Positions 16,658 through 25,603 of a stretch of DNA of 44,731 nt are shown piece after piece. The notes beneath the pieces were generated by a model. It was not told the origin of the DNA. It saw nothing but the letters and a program-made list of their open reading frames with translations, and searched no databases. Position numbers and translations under genes: made by a program. Numbering within the stretch: position 1 is the stretch's first letter; every line of letters begins with the position of its first letter. This stretch comes from an uncultured Bacteroidales bacterium (lineage in GTDB: Bacteria; Bacteroidota; Bacteroidia; Bacteroidales; UBA932). The DNA lies in contig CAKVBK010000005.1 of the NCBI GenBank assembly GCA_934725285.1, positions 1-44,731 of the forward strand. Direction: 5' to 3'.

Positions 16658-18669
16658 TGGAAAAGTTTTTGAAATATTTGTTGTGCGCCTCCGCCACGTT
16701 GCTCTCATTGGTGGCCTGTGACCAGGAGCAGATCGGTGAGATGGCGTCTTCCAATGATTCGGACAACAAGGAAATCCATTTTGTCCAGAAAAGCCTTACC
16801 AAGGAGTTTGAGCAGGGAACAAAAGAAGGTGAGTTCACCGTAGTCCTTGCCAGGAACGGCAACAAGGGAACCTATCGTGTTCTGCTTCAGAAGAGTGGCA
16901 AGAACGCTTCGTTGTTCTCGGTGCGTGACACGGTGGTCATTCCGGACGGCCAGTACAGCGTGGAAGTCCCTGTTACTGTGGATATGAACGCCGTGGTGCT
17001 CGGTTCCAGTGTCTCCGCATCCCTCTGCATCATCGGCAGGGACGCGGAACTCGGCGATGATCCGGCCTATATATCACAATACAGTGATTTCCTCGACCTC
17101 ACCGCATCGTTCACCCTTGAGTGGGAACCTTATATGAGAACCACAGAAAGTGGCGAGCAGGTGCAGCAGACAGCGACATATTACTACTCCCAGTTCTATG
17201 AGGGCTACCAGAGGGGAATGCTTGTGGAGCGTGCCAAAGGCACCACCAACATATTCAGGCTTCTGGATTGGGGCGCCGGGGTCAGTTTCTTTTTCAAGGT
17301 AAACAGCGACAATTCTGTGGTCGTGCCCGGGCAGTCGATAGGCTACTACTACAGCGGCAGCGATGAATATGTCTATGTCTCCGACATCGCGCAGTACCTT
17401 GGCGACGAAGCCTATTATGACCGTTTCCCTTGCACGTTTGACGGCAAGCAGACATTCACCCTTAATCTTGTCTATTATGTGACGGACGGAATGTTCGGCT
17501 ATGGCCCTGAGAAGATTGTCTTCGCCGGCGACCACGACAACGATCCGGTTGTCTCCGCGACTTATGAGGGTGACGGCAAGTTCTCCTACGAATTCAACAG
17601 CTTCACCGCTTCCTGCAAGGCCGTGGTTGTGGAAGGAGACATCACCGGAGATTCCGAAAAATTGAACAAGGTCTACAAGCAGATCTGCCTCGGGCAGCGT
17701 GATGACATCCGGACGTTCTCGGACAACACCCAGCAATGGGCTCCAGCATCGCCTTCCAACACGATGATAGCGGTTCCGTTTGATGCCGAAGGCAAGCCAG
17801 GCGAGATGGTGGCCATGCGCTTCACCTACGATCCGGACGGCACGCTTGCTCCGGAGGTCCTGGAGTTCAGCATCAACCCTTACAGTGTTGACCCTTATTC
17901 CACTTTGGTCTGGAAAATCCGTACAAGGAACGCCACGTCAGTACGATACATAATGATGGACAAGGATGTCCTTGATTATTATGAGGAGAACTATCCTCTT
18001 GACCAGATTCTTGGGATCGGCTCCAAATTCGATGCGGATAATCTTGCCGCGAGTGAAGGGACGGACGGCCTTACCCTTTATTATCAGGGGCTCTCTGAAG
18101 GTGGCGCCTATCGTGTCATCGCCGAGGTGACCAACAGGTACGGAGACAAGGTCTATGTCACGGATTCAACCGTTCTGGCTTCACACGCGGACAAATTCAA
18201 AGCCGCGGGCCTGGATGATTTTGTCGGTGCCTACATTGTGAATGCGGATGTGAAGACGTCCAGCAGCAATCAGGCGAGCACGGAGTCCTTCCGTGTGGAC
18301 ATCATCAAGACCGGCGAGAACATGGTTATGATCAAAGGGCTTTGCAACTACAGTTCCTATTCTCCTTCTATCGCAGGAACGTATATACCTGAGGAGCATT
18401 CCATCCGGGTACAGTCTCAGAATCTCGGTGAGTTCAGCTATATGAACGTGGTGTTCGGCTTTGTCGCCAATCTTTACACCGGCGTCTGGGGACAGACCAG
18501 CAGCATGGAGTTCGGATTCTGCGAGGACGGGCTTCTGCATTGGCGCACGACCGCGGGCTCGGAAATGAGTCTCACCGGCTACAAGTTCCTTCTCTTCGAC
18601 GGAACCTCATATTCAGGCTACGCCGTCGGCGACAAGACTTATGAGAATATCCTGATGCAGAAACTCTGA
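16657..18669 (+). CDS. Large SusE/F-position lipoprotein of unknown function
   Basis: The 670-residue protein has a lipobox (LSLVAC, then DQEQ). Residues 40-135 look like a Calx-beta or Ig-like sandwich (EFTVVLARNGNKGTYRVLLQ). Residues 140-330 include several Tyr-rich strands, and the last 150 residues (from about 525, DDFVGAYIVNADVKTSSS) resemble a lipocalin-like or calycin-like beta domain. I do not recognise a named family with confidence. Its place directly after SusD, with a one-base overlap, is where SusE/SusF-type surface binding lipoproteins are usually encoded. It closes the locus: an intrinsic terminator follows within 25 bases. A role in binding the imported substrate is the natural guess. 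Confidence 0.65.
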   Translation: MEKFLKYLLCASATLLSLVACDQEQIGEMASSNDSDNKEIHFVQKSLTKEFEQGTKEGEFTVVLARNGNKGTYRVLLQKSGKNASLFSVRDTVVIPDGQYSVEVPVTVDMNAVVLGSSVSASLCIIGRDAELGDDPAYISQYSDFLDLTASFTLEWEPYMRTTESGEQVQQTATYYYSQFYEGYQRGMLVERAKGTTNIFRLLDWGAGVSFFFKVNSDNSVVVPGQSIGYYYSGSDEYVYVSDIAQYLGDEAYYDRFPCTFDGKQTFTLNLVYYVTDGMFGYGPEKIVFAGDHDNDPVVSATYEGDGKFSYEFNSFTASCKAVVVEGDITGDSEKLNKVYKQICLGQRDDIRTFSDNTQQWAPASPSNTMIAVPFDAEGKPGEMVAMRFTYDPDGTLAPEVLEFSINPYSVDPYSTLVWKIRTRNATSVRYIMMDKDVLDYYEENYPLDQILGIGSKFDADNLAASEGTDGLTLYYQGLSEGGAYRVIAEVTNRYGDKVYVTDSTVLASHADKFKAAGLDDFVGAYIVNADVKTSSSNQASTESFRVDIIKTGENMVMIKGLCNYSSYSPSIAGTYIPEEHSIRVQSQNLGEFSYMNVVFGFVANLYTGVWGQTSSMEFGFCEDGLLHWRTTAGSEMSLTGYKFLLFDGTSYSGYAVGDKTYENILMQKL

Positions 18670-18691
18670 CATTCTCAGAATGATGAATATG

Positions 18692-18733
18692 AAAGGAGAG
18701 GCGGCCGGTCCGGTTTCGCCTCTCCTTTTTTTT
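18692..18733 (+). terminator. Intrinsic terminator ending the protease locus
   Basis: A 12-bp perfect stem (18692-18703 with 18717-18728) encloses a 13-base loop, and the right arm runs into eight T residues (18726-18733). This is a strong rho-independent terminator for the plus-strand operon. The minus-strand ECF sigma gene ends at 18737, a few bases away, so the palindrome may serve both converging transcripts, although the A-run on the left side is shorter. Confidence 0.9.
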
Positions 18734-18736
18734 ACC

Positions 18737-19318
18737 CTATTTCAGCGCGATAAGGATGGCGATGGCCGGAAGATAGTCTTTCAGGCTGACCCTGAGGAGT
18801 TTGAGAGCCTGTTGTATGCGGTAGTCCACAGTCTTGGAGGATACTCCGAGTATGGATGCGATCTCATCGTAGGTCTTGCGCTCATAGCGGTTGAGTTCGT
18901 ATGCCTGGCGGTAGGAATCCGGCAGCCGCGCCACAGCGTTCCGGATCCGTTCTTCAAGTTCTTGGACGATGTAGAAGTCCGGTGACTCGAACTGACCGTG
19001 CAGCTTCTTGTGCAACTCGTCAAGAACACGGCGCTCCACCATCTCGTGGCTGATGTGCTTGAGGCATCTGTTTCTGGTTGCGGTGAAAAGGTATCGGGAC
19101 AGGGAATCCGTGATTTGAAGTCCGGAACGATTCTCCCACACCCAAAGCATAAGTTCCTGCACGATGTTCTCACAGACATCACCGCTTTTAATGAATAGCC
19201 TTGCATAGGCGCACAGAGTGCTGTAATAGCGCGTGAACACCTTCTCGTAGGCGGACATATTCCCATCTTTGAGCAGTTCCAAAAGTAATGTGTCAGTGCT
19301 ATTATCGGTGATATTCAT
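18737..19318 (-). CDS. ECF-type RNA polymerase sigma factor
   Basis: The 193-residue protein has the two domains of an ECF sigma factor. Region 2 lies at about 20-90 (AYEKVFTRYYSTLCAYARLF ... IVQELMLWVWENR). Region 4 lies at about 128-182 (ARLPDSYRQAYELNRYE, then YDEIASILGVSSKTVDYRI, a helix-turn-helix for -35 recognition). It is divergent from fecR at 19423, with 104 bases between the start codons, although sigma and fecR are commonly codirectional in Bacteroidales. Its expected targets are the SusC/SusD/GH18 locus to the right and perhaps itself. The start at 19318 keeps the first helix of region 2 intact; the predicted promoter leaves almost no leader. Shorter starts such as Met21 would truncate region 2. 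Confidence 0.93.
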   Translation of the reverse strand: MNITDNSTDTLLLELLKDGNMSAYEKVFTRYYSTLCAYARLFIKSGDVCENIVQELMLWVWENRSGLQITDSLSRYLFTATRNRCLKHISHEMVERRVLDELHKKLHGQFESPDFYIVQELEERIRNAVARLPDSYRQAYELNRYERKTYDEIASILGVSSKTVDYRIQQALKLLRVSLKDYLPAIAILIALK

Positions 19319-19322
19319 AATG

Positions 19323-19354
19323 CAAATTTATGTAAATGTTGAATATTTTTGAAA
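19323..19354 (-). promoter_or_regulatory. Promoter of the ECF sigma gene, nearly leaderless
   Basis: On the minus strand TAAATTTG (19323-19330) is a perfect match to the Bacteroidota -7 element TAnnTTTG. TTTC (19351-19354) lies 20 bases upstream, one mismatch from TTTG. Only 4 bases separate the -7 box from the ATG at 19318, so the transcript should start at or next to the start codon. Confidence 0.65.
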
Positions 19355-19422
19355 AAAGTTGATATTTCTTTTAGGAGATTTCTTTCGGGAACGGTCTTAT
19401 CTATGTAACACGATTGAAATGT

Positions 19423-20433
19423 ATGGAAGACACACAGATGGAAAGCCTGCTTGTCCGTTACTATAATGGAGAGCTTTCAGCGGAGGACATCGATAAGGTC
19501 GAGACCTGGATGAAGGTCTCGGCTTCGAATATGAAGCTGGCCGAACAGGTGTATTATATCTGTTTCGCGTCTGATGCCTTGGATATGAAGAGAAAGGTGG
19601 ACAGCGGAAAGGCTTTCCGGAAGGTAAGAGGAAGGATATTGGCAGGACGGTTCAGAGGATTCTTACGCAAGGTCGAGCGTGTGGCCGCGGTGATGCTTCT
19701 TCCTTTTATCGGGCTTACTGTCTGGCTGCTGTTAGAGATGGCGGGAGACTTCACTTCTTCCGTGGAGATCCGCTCCACCGCTGGTATGGTCAGTTGTGTC
19801 ACATTGCCGGACAATTCCAAAGTATGGCTCAATTCAGACTCTTTCCTGCGTTATCCGTCAAGGTTCGGCAAGGAACGCCGTGTGACGCTCTACGGCGAAG
19901 GCTATTTTGAGGTCTCAAAGGATCCCAAGCATAAGTTCATCGTCGAGGCAAAGAACGCGGAGGTGGTTGTCCACGGCACGGAATTCAATGTCGAGTCCTA
20001 TGACGATGAATATGTCCGCACGACATTGGTGTCAGGAGCGGTGGATATGAACTATGACGACCGGAATCATCATCGCAAGTCTTTGAGATTGATGCCGTCT
20101 CAGCAGGCGGTCTATAACACGAAGACCGGGGTGATGCACCTGAGGGAGGAAAATGTGCTTTGCAACACTTCCTGGCGTGACGGCAAGATTGTCCTTGACA
20201 ACACCTCGCTTGAGGATGCCTTAAGGATGATCGGCAACAAGTACAATGTCAGTTTCATAATAAAGAACGATAACCACAGGCATTACAAGTTTACAGGCAC
20301 ATTCTCTAACCAGAACCTGGATGTGATCCTGCGTTATTTCAATATTTCGTCGAATATCCGCTTCAGGCAAGTTGATGAGCGTCAGACCGGTCGCGACGGC
20401 TCTGCGGGCAGAAGTGTCTATGAAGTGATATAA
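19423..20433 (+). CDS. FecR-family anti-sigma factor
   Basis: I use the ATG at 19423 (336 residues); an in-frame TTG three codons upstream is less likely. The N-terminal 75 residues form the cytoplasmic sigma-binding domain. One membrane segment lies at about 85-107 (VAAVMLLPFIGLTVWLLLEM). The periplasmic FecR domain follows (about 115-215) with the family motifs LPDNSKVWLNSDS, RFGKERRVTLYGEGYFEV and VVVHGTEFNVESY. A C-terminal DUF4974-like domain (about 260-330, LDNTSLEDALRMIGNKYNV) should contact the STN domain of the SusC encoded next. In such systems the anti-sigma holds the ECF factor until the transporter signals substrate. The cognate sigma is most likely the divergent gene at 18737-19318. 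Confidence 0.94.
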   Translation: MEDTQMESLLVRYYNGELSAEDIDKVETWMKVSASNMKLAEQVYYICFASDALDMKRKVDSGKAFRKVRGRILAGRFRGFLRKVERVAAVMLLPFIGLTVWLLLEMAGDFTSSVEIRSTAGMVSCVTLPDNSKVWLNSDSFLRYPSRFGKERRVTLYGEGYFEVSKDPKHKFIVEAKNAEVVVHGTEFNVESYDDEYVRTTLVSGAVDMNYDDRNHHRKSLRLMPSQQAVYNTKTGVMHLREENVLCNTSWRDGKIVLDNTSLEDALRMIGNKYNVSFIIKNDNHRHYKFTGTFSNQNLDVILRYFNISSNIRFRQVDERQTGRDGSAGRSVYEVI

Positions 20434-20507
20434 TCCACATAGTCAAATTAGTAACAAACAAAACTTTAGTCGATGATGAAAAAACAATAAACCGTTTAAT
20501 ACGACAT

Positions 20508-20574
20508 ACGGGAAAACTCAAAGAGCCTTCCCGTGACCATTAAGAAAACGTATGGCAATCTCCCAATCCCATAC
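20508..20574 (+). promoter_or_regulatory. Structured leader upstream of the STN-type SusC
   Basis: The 165-base gap between fecR and susC carries two short inverted repeats: ACGGGAA (20508-20514) with TTCCCGT (20528-20534), and GTATGG (20550-20555) with CCATAC (20569-20574). No TAnnTTTG element was found, which fits a promoter read by the ECF sigma factor instead. The hairpins could shape the 5' leader or an attenuator. The evidence is structural only. Confidence 0.35.
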
Positions 20575-20598
20575 AGAATTCACAATATTTTCAAATTT

Positions 20599-23500
20599 AT
20601 GAAAAAAAATAACCACAAAGAAATTTTTCTGTGGGGAGGACAGGTTATGGCGAAAGCCATGGCTTTGTGTCTGGCATTGACACTCTTATCCTTCCCGACC
20701 TTCGCCCAGGAGCGGAAAAACATCACCTTCAAGGTGGAAAACGCTCCTATCTCATCTGTAATCAAGCAGATTGAGCAGCAGAGCGGCTACACTTTCTTCT
20801 ACAATAACGATGTGGATGTCTCCTCTAATGTCACTGTGTCTTTGCAGGACAGCGACATCAGGACAGCGCTTGCGCGTCTGTTCAACGGGACCGGCATTTC
20901 CTGGTCCATTGAAGGAGAGCACGTCATCTTGTCAAAAGCGCGTCAGACTGCCAAGGCCGCGGTTTCGGCTGATAGGAAACTTGACGGTGTTGTCCTTGAC
21001 AAGACCGGCCAGCCAGTCACCGGAGCGGCCATCGTAGTCGCCGGGAACACGTCTGTCTATGCGATTTCAGACATTGACGGCAAGTTCACGCTGCCGTGGA
21101 GCGACCAGATCGCAGACGCCACACTTGAGGTCACGCTTCTTGGCTATGTGTCGCAATCCGTTCCTGTGAACGGCCGCTCAAAAGTTGAGATAGTTCTTCA
21201 GGATGACACCCAACTTCTTGAAACATCGGTGGTCACCGCTCTTGGCATCAAGAAGTCGGAGCGTTCCGTGACCTATAATGTGCAGGCTCTTGACGACAAT
21301 GTGTTCAAGAACCGTGACGCCAACCTTGTGAACTCCATCCAGGGTAAGCTGGCCGGTGTGCAGGTGAACGCCACAGGTGCGGGTCCAGGCGCGGAGACCA
21401 AGGTGGTGATGCGTGGTGCTAAATCTCTGTCGAACTCAAACAACGCGCTTTACACCCTCGACGGAATCCCGCTTCCCACGCTTTCTATGACAACTCCGGG
21501 AGACAGCTATTCCATCTATAACGGAAGCGCCATATCCGGTGATGGCATCTCGAACTTCAATTCTGACGACATCGGCGGGATGACCGCGCTTGTCGGACCT
21601 TCCGCCGCGGCGCTTTATGGTTACAAGGCGCAGAACGGTATCCTGATGCTCACTACAAGAACGGCGGAGGATGGTGTGCGTGTCTCCTACAGCACAAACA
21701 ACACATTCTCCACTCCTGTGATGCTGCCTAAGCTTCAGAGTTCTTACGGAGCCAAGGAAGGAGTCTATGCATCGTGGGGGAATCCACTACTTTCACCTCA
21801 GACCTGGTCGGTGAAGGATTTCTTCCGGACAGGGTACAACTCCCAGCACACCGTCTCTCTCGGAATCGGACGTGAGGACAGCCACACCTATCTTTCCGCA
21901 GGTGTCAATGACGCGCAGGGTGTCATTCCCAACAATGACTACAGGCGTTACAATGTGACGGCAAACCATTCGGAGGATTTCCTTGACAACAGGATGCATC
22001 TCAGCCTGCTTGCGATGTATATGAACGTCAAAGAGCAGAATATGCTCTCCGGTGGACAGTACTACAACCCGCTCATACCTCTGTACCTTATGTCTCCAAG
22101 CGATGACCTGGACAAGTACTCTGTCTATGAGCGTTATGACGCGTCCAGAAACTTCCCGGTGCAGTACTGGGACTGGGGAAGCCAGGACCTTCAGATGCAG
22201 AATCCTTTCTGGACGGTCAACAGGAATATGTTCAACACCACCAAGAACCGTTACATTATGGGCGCTTCCCTGAAATACGACATAACAGACTGGATGGACA
22301 TTTCCGCACGGGCGAGAATGGACTACAACAACACCCTTGCGGAGCAGAAGAACTACGCTTCCACCTCCGGACTTTTCGCCGGTGAGAAAGGACGTTACTT
22401 CCACAATCAGAGCACGACTCTCCAGACCTATGCCGATGTCCTCCTGAACATCCACAAGACATTCGGAGACAATCTTGTCCAGCTGAACGCCAACCTTGGA
22501 GCATCGATTGAGGATTACAACTATCGCCAGACCTATGCCGCAGGAGATCTTCTGGGAGTCCCGAACCTGTTTACATTCACCAACATGAACACAGGCAAGG
22601 GTTTCTATAAGAACACTTACAGGGATCAGGTCCAGTCAGCGTTCGCAACCGTCCAGCTCGGTTACAAGAATATGGTGTTCCTCGACGCGACCTTCCGTTC
22701 GGACTGGAACACCCAGATGGTGAACACTTCGTCGCTTCCTCTGGCGTACCCGTCAGTCGGCCTTTCGGCGATTCTGACCGACATATTCGGCATCAAGTCC
22801 GACTGGTTCAATTATGCGAAAGTCCGCGGATCTTACGCCGAGGTAGGTAATCCTATCATGCGTTTCCTTACTGTTCCTACCCACTCGGTCACTGCCGGAT
22901 CTCCAGCCGAGAACACCTACGCTGTCTCAGACGACTTCAAGGCTGAGCGTACAAGATCCTACGAGATCGGAGCGGATGTCAGACTTTGGAACGGGAAGGT
23001 CAACGCCAGCGCGACATATTACCACTCGATGACATATAACCAGGTGTTCACCCCTGAGGTGCCGTCTTCATTCAGATACCGAACCATCTATGTGAACTCC
23101 GGACGCATCGACAACAAGGGTATCGAACTCTCGCTCACGTTGAACCAGAACCTTGGACCGGTGGATTGGACATCAGGCCTTATATATTCCAGAAACAAGA
23201 ACAAGATTGTTGAGATGCTTGACGCCACGTTCAACGGCACGGAGTTCCAGAGCAACCAGCTTTCTGTGGGCGGTCTCACAGGTGTCCAGATGTGGCTTAT
23301 CAAAGGCCGGAGCATCGGTGACATCTATGTGCGTGGCCTCAAGACTGACGAACACGGCTACGTCTGGGTTTCTCCTACAGCGTCCACGGTTGTTCCCGCT
23401 GACATAACTGACGGAATCTCATCGATGATCTATGCCGGCAACGTCAATCCAAGCTGGACGGGGTCGTGGAGGAATGACTTCAGCTGGAAGGGGCTCAATC

Positions 23501-23949
23501 TTGGTGTCCTGGTCACAGCTCGTGTCGGTGGCATAGGGGTCTCCCTGACGGAGGCGACACTTGATTCGTTCGGTATGTCACAAAGGTCAGCGGACGCGAG
23601 GAACAACGGCGGCGCGCTTGTGAACGGTGTGCGTATCCCGGCGCAGGCCTATTATGAGACGATCGGAGGCAAGGGCACCAGCGCGCTTGGAGCCTATTAC
23701 ACCTATTCGATGACAAATGTCAGACTTGCCGAGGTTTCTTTGGGCTATGATGTTCCTGTCCAGAACTGGCAGAAAGTGATCAAGGGACTCAACCTGTCTG
23801 TCGTGGGGAAGAATCTTGCGATGATCTACTGTAAGGCTCCGTTTGATCCGGAGGTGGCTTCCGGCACTGGCAACTATTCGAATGGCATAGACTATTTCAC
23901 AATGCCGGCCACACGCAACATCGGATTCTCTGTAAAAGTCACCTTTTAA
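20599..23949 (+). CDS. SusC-family transporter with N-terminal STN signalling domain
   Basis: Taking the ATG at 20599 gives a 1116-residue protein with a good signal peptide (ending LLSFPTFAQ); an upstream in-frame GTG at 20533 only lengthens the leader. Residues about 42-105 form an STN domain (ITFKVENAPISSVIKQIEQQ, then GYTFFYNNDVDVSSN), the module that signals to FecR-type anti-sigma factors. A carboxypeptidase-regulatory-like domain follows (about 128-205), then the plug with VVTALGIKKSERSVTYNVQ and KVVMRGAKSLSNSNNALYTL, and the beta-barrel ending VKVTF. It lies between fecR and susD and heads the glycan locus. It should both import oligosaccharides with SusD and report their presence through FecR to the ECF sigma factor. 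Confidence 0.95.
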   Translation: MKKNNHKEIFLWGGQVMAKAMALCLALTLLSFPTFAQERKNITFKVENAPISSVIKQIEQQSGYTFFYNNDVDVSSNVTVSLQDSDIRTALARLFNGTGISWSIEGEHVILSKARQTAKAAVSADRKLDGVVLDKTGQPVTGAAIVVAGNTSVYAISDIDGKFTLPWSDQIADATLEVTLLGYVSQSVPVNGRSKVEIVLQDDTQLLETSVVTALGIKKSERSVTYNVQALDDNVFKNRDANLVNSIQGKLAGVQVNATGAGPGAETKVVMRGAKSLSNSNNALYTLDGIPLPTLSMTTPGDSYSIYNGSAISGDGISNFNSDDIGGMTALVGPSAAALYGYKAQNGILMLTTRTAEDGVRVSYSTNNTFSTPVMLPKLQSSYGAKEGVYASWGNPLLSPQTWSVKDFFRTGYNSQHTVSLGIGREDSHTYLSAGVNDAQGVIPNNDYRRYNVTANHSEDFLDNRMHLSLLAMYMNVKEQNMLSGGQYYNPLIPLYLMSPSDDLDKYSVYERYDASRNFPVQYWDWGSQDLQMQNPFWTVNRNMFNTTKNRYIMGASLKYDITDWMDISARARMDYNNTLAEQKNYASTSGLFAGEKGRYFHNQSTTLQTYADVLLNIHKTFGDNLVQLNANLGASIEDYNYRQTYAAGDLLGVPNLFTFTNMNTGKGFYKNTYRDQVQSAFATVQLGYKNMVFLDATFRSDWNTQMVNTSSLPLAYPSVGLSAILTDIFGIKSDWFNYAKVRGSYAEVGNPIMRFLTVPTHSVTAGSPAENTYAVSDDFKAERTRSYEIGADVRLWNGKVNASATYYHSMTYNQVFTPEVPSSFRYRTIYVNSGRIDNKGIELSLTLNQNLGPVDWTSGLIYSRNKNKIVEMLDATFNGTEFQSNQLSVGGLTGVQMWLIKGRSIGDIYVRGLKTDEHGYVWVSPTASTVVPADITDGISSMIYAGNVNPSWTGSWRNDFSWKGLNLGVLVTARVGGIGVSLTEATLDSFGMSQRSADARNNGGALVNGVRIPAQAYYETIGGKGTSALGAYYTYSMTNVRLAEVSLGYDVPVQNWQKVIKGLNLSVVGKNLAMIYCKAPFDPEVASGTGNYSNGIDYFTMPATRNIGFSVKVTF

Positions 23950-23965
23950 GTAATGGAACTGAATT

Positions 23966-25579
23966 ATGAAGAAAATTAAATATACTTTGGCGATTGTCGC
24001 CGCGATATCCGCCGCGATGTCCTGCACTGATGGTTTCCTCGAAAGGAACACGAATCCCGAAGAGGCCACGGAGGAGATGCTCGGATGGGATAACTTGACG
24101 ACCGGCTCGGCATTCGCTCAGATGACAAGAAATATAATTCCTACCTACCAACTCATCGGCTCGGAGGAATACGGCAGCGCTAACTATCAGGTTGTACAGG
24201 ATCTTACCGGAAACCTCTTCGCGAACTACATCGGAGTGGTGAACGCCGGTTTCACCGCGAACAATATGTACAACATCACAGCGAAGAGCTGGTACGAGGC
24301 TATGTTCAACGACGCCTATGTGCGCGCCACCAGCTCTTGGGAGACGCTGGATCTCCACAGACAAGACGCTCCGGAGGCCGCGGCTCTCGGGGATATTCTC
24401 AAAGTCGCTGTCCTTCACAGGGTCACTGACACGTATGGGCCGATCCCTTACAGCGAGATAGGTTCTGGGAACGTGACCTTGAAATATGATTCCCAGAAGG
24501 ACATCTATGCAAGTTTCTTCAAGGAACTGGACGCAGCCATCACGACGCTGACATCATTCTGGAGGGCACAGCCGGAAACGAGACTTCTCGCGGACTATGA
24601 CAACATCTATGGTGGGAATGTGAAAAACTGGCTAAAGTTCGCCAACACTCTCAGGATGCGCCTTGCGATGCGTGTGGTCTATGCGGACAGCGACCTTGCG
24701 ATGGCACAGGCTGACGCCGCCCTCGCGAACCCTGCCGGCCTTATGGAAGCCGCGAATGACATCGCATACTACAACAAGCCGGCTTCCGGTGCCTGGGAGA
24801 ATCCTCTATACGTGATCCAGTACAGTTTCAATGACGACCGTGTGGGTGCCACCATTGAGACTTATATGAACGGGTTCAATGATCCTCGCCTTCCGAAGTA
24901 TTTCGTGGCGGGTTCGGATGGCGGCTATCACGGGGTGCGTAACGGCATCAGTGTCACTGCCGGCTATGCCCAGTCCGGACTGCTTTCGAGGTTCAACTGC
25001 ACCAACAATGACAACACCCTCATAATGAACCCGGCCGAGGCCTGGTTCCTGAAGGCGGAGTACTGGCTCCGCAAGGGTGATATGACCCAGGCGAAGAACT
25101 GCTACGAGGAAGGTGTGAAGGTTTCGTTCGATGTGTGGGGCGTCTCCGGAGCGGAGGGTTACCTGGCGGACACGGAACATAGGCCTGGTTCTTTCGCTGA
25201 TGTTGTCAGCGCCGGGAACTCATACAGCAGCCAGCTCTCGACAATCACTCCGGCGTGGAATGCCTCAGGCTCTTTCGAGACCAATCTTGAGCAGATCATC
25301 ACCCAGAAGTACATAGCCGTGTTCCCAGAAGGACAGGAGGCGTGGTCGGAGTTCAGAAGAACAGGCTATCCTCACATCATTCCTGTGGTGAACAACAACA
25401 GCGGTGGAAAGATCGACACGCAGCGTCAAATCAGGCGTCTGAACTATCCGTCATCCGAGTACCGTACGAATGCCGACAATGTCAACGCGGCCGTCACGGT
25501 TATGAACGGTGAGTCTTCGCTTGGAACAGGCGACAACGGTGGAACCCGCGTATGGTGGGACAAGAACACAAGATTCTGA
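23966..25579 (+). CDS. SusD-like surface lipoprotein (SusD_2 type)
   Basis: The 537-residue protein has a lipobox (AAMSC, Cys about 20) followed by TDGFLERNTNPEEATEEML, the opening typical of the SusD-like-2 subgroup. The body is alpha-helical with the conserved stretches VAVLHRVTDTYGPIPYSEIG, WLKFANTLRMRLAMRVVYAD and MNPAEAWFLKAEYWLRKG. The C-terminus has ITQKYIAVFPEGQEAWSEFR. It starts 16 bases after the STN-type SusC and precedes a GH18 enzyme by 24 bases. It should act as the substrate-binding lid of the SusC transporter. The subgroup often accompanies GH18 enzymes and DUF1735 proteins, as here. Confidence 0.93.
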   Translation: MKKIKYTLAIVAAISAAMSCTDGFLERNTNPEEATEEMLGWDNLTTGSAFAQMTRNIIPTYQLIGSEEYGSANYQVVQDLTGNLFANYIGVVNAGFTANNMYNITAKSWYEAMFNDAYVRATSSWETLDLHRQDAPEAAALGDILKVAVLHRVTDTYGPIPYSEIGSGNVTLKYDSQKDIYASFFKELDAAITTLTSFWRAQPETRLLADYDNIYGGNVKNWLKFANTLRMRLAMRVVYADSDLAMAQADAALANPAGLMEAANDIAYYNKPASGAWENPLYVIQYSFNDDRVGATIETYMNGFNDPRLPKYFVAGSDGGYHGVRNGISVTAGYAQSGLLSRFNCTNNDNTLIMNPAEAWFLKAEYWLRKGDMTQAKNCYEEGVKVSFDVWGVSGAEGYLADTEHRPGSFADVVSAGNSYSSQLSTITPAWNASGSFETNLEQIITQKYIAVFPEGQEAWSEFRRTGYPHIIPVVNNNSGGKIDTQRQIRRLNYPSSEYRTNADNVNAAVTVMNGESSLGTGDNGGTRVWWDKNTRF

Positions 25580-25603
25580 TAATTAATAAGAAATTAAGGC
25601 TTT

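Noticed and set aside
946..18669. Reading the protease locus as a polysaccharide-utilisation locus
   Set aside because: No glycoside hydrolase, lyase, esterase or sulfatase is encoded in it; SusC/SusD alone do not establish a glycan cargo.
19414..19422. TTG start giving a longer FecR
   Set aside because: An ATG three codons downstream gives a normal FecR start; the extra residues add nothing.
20533..20598. GTG start giving a 22-residue extension to the STN-type SusC
   Set aside because: The extension would precede a complete signal peptide and overlaps one of the leader hairpins.
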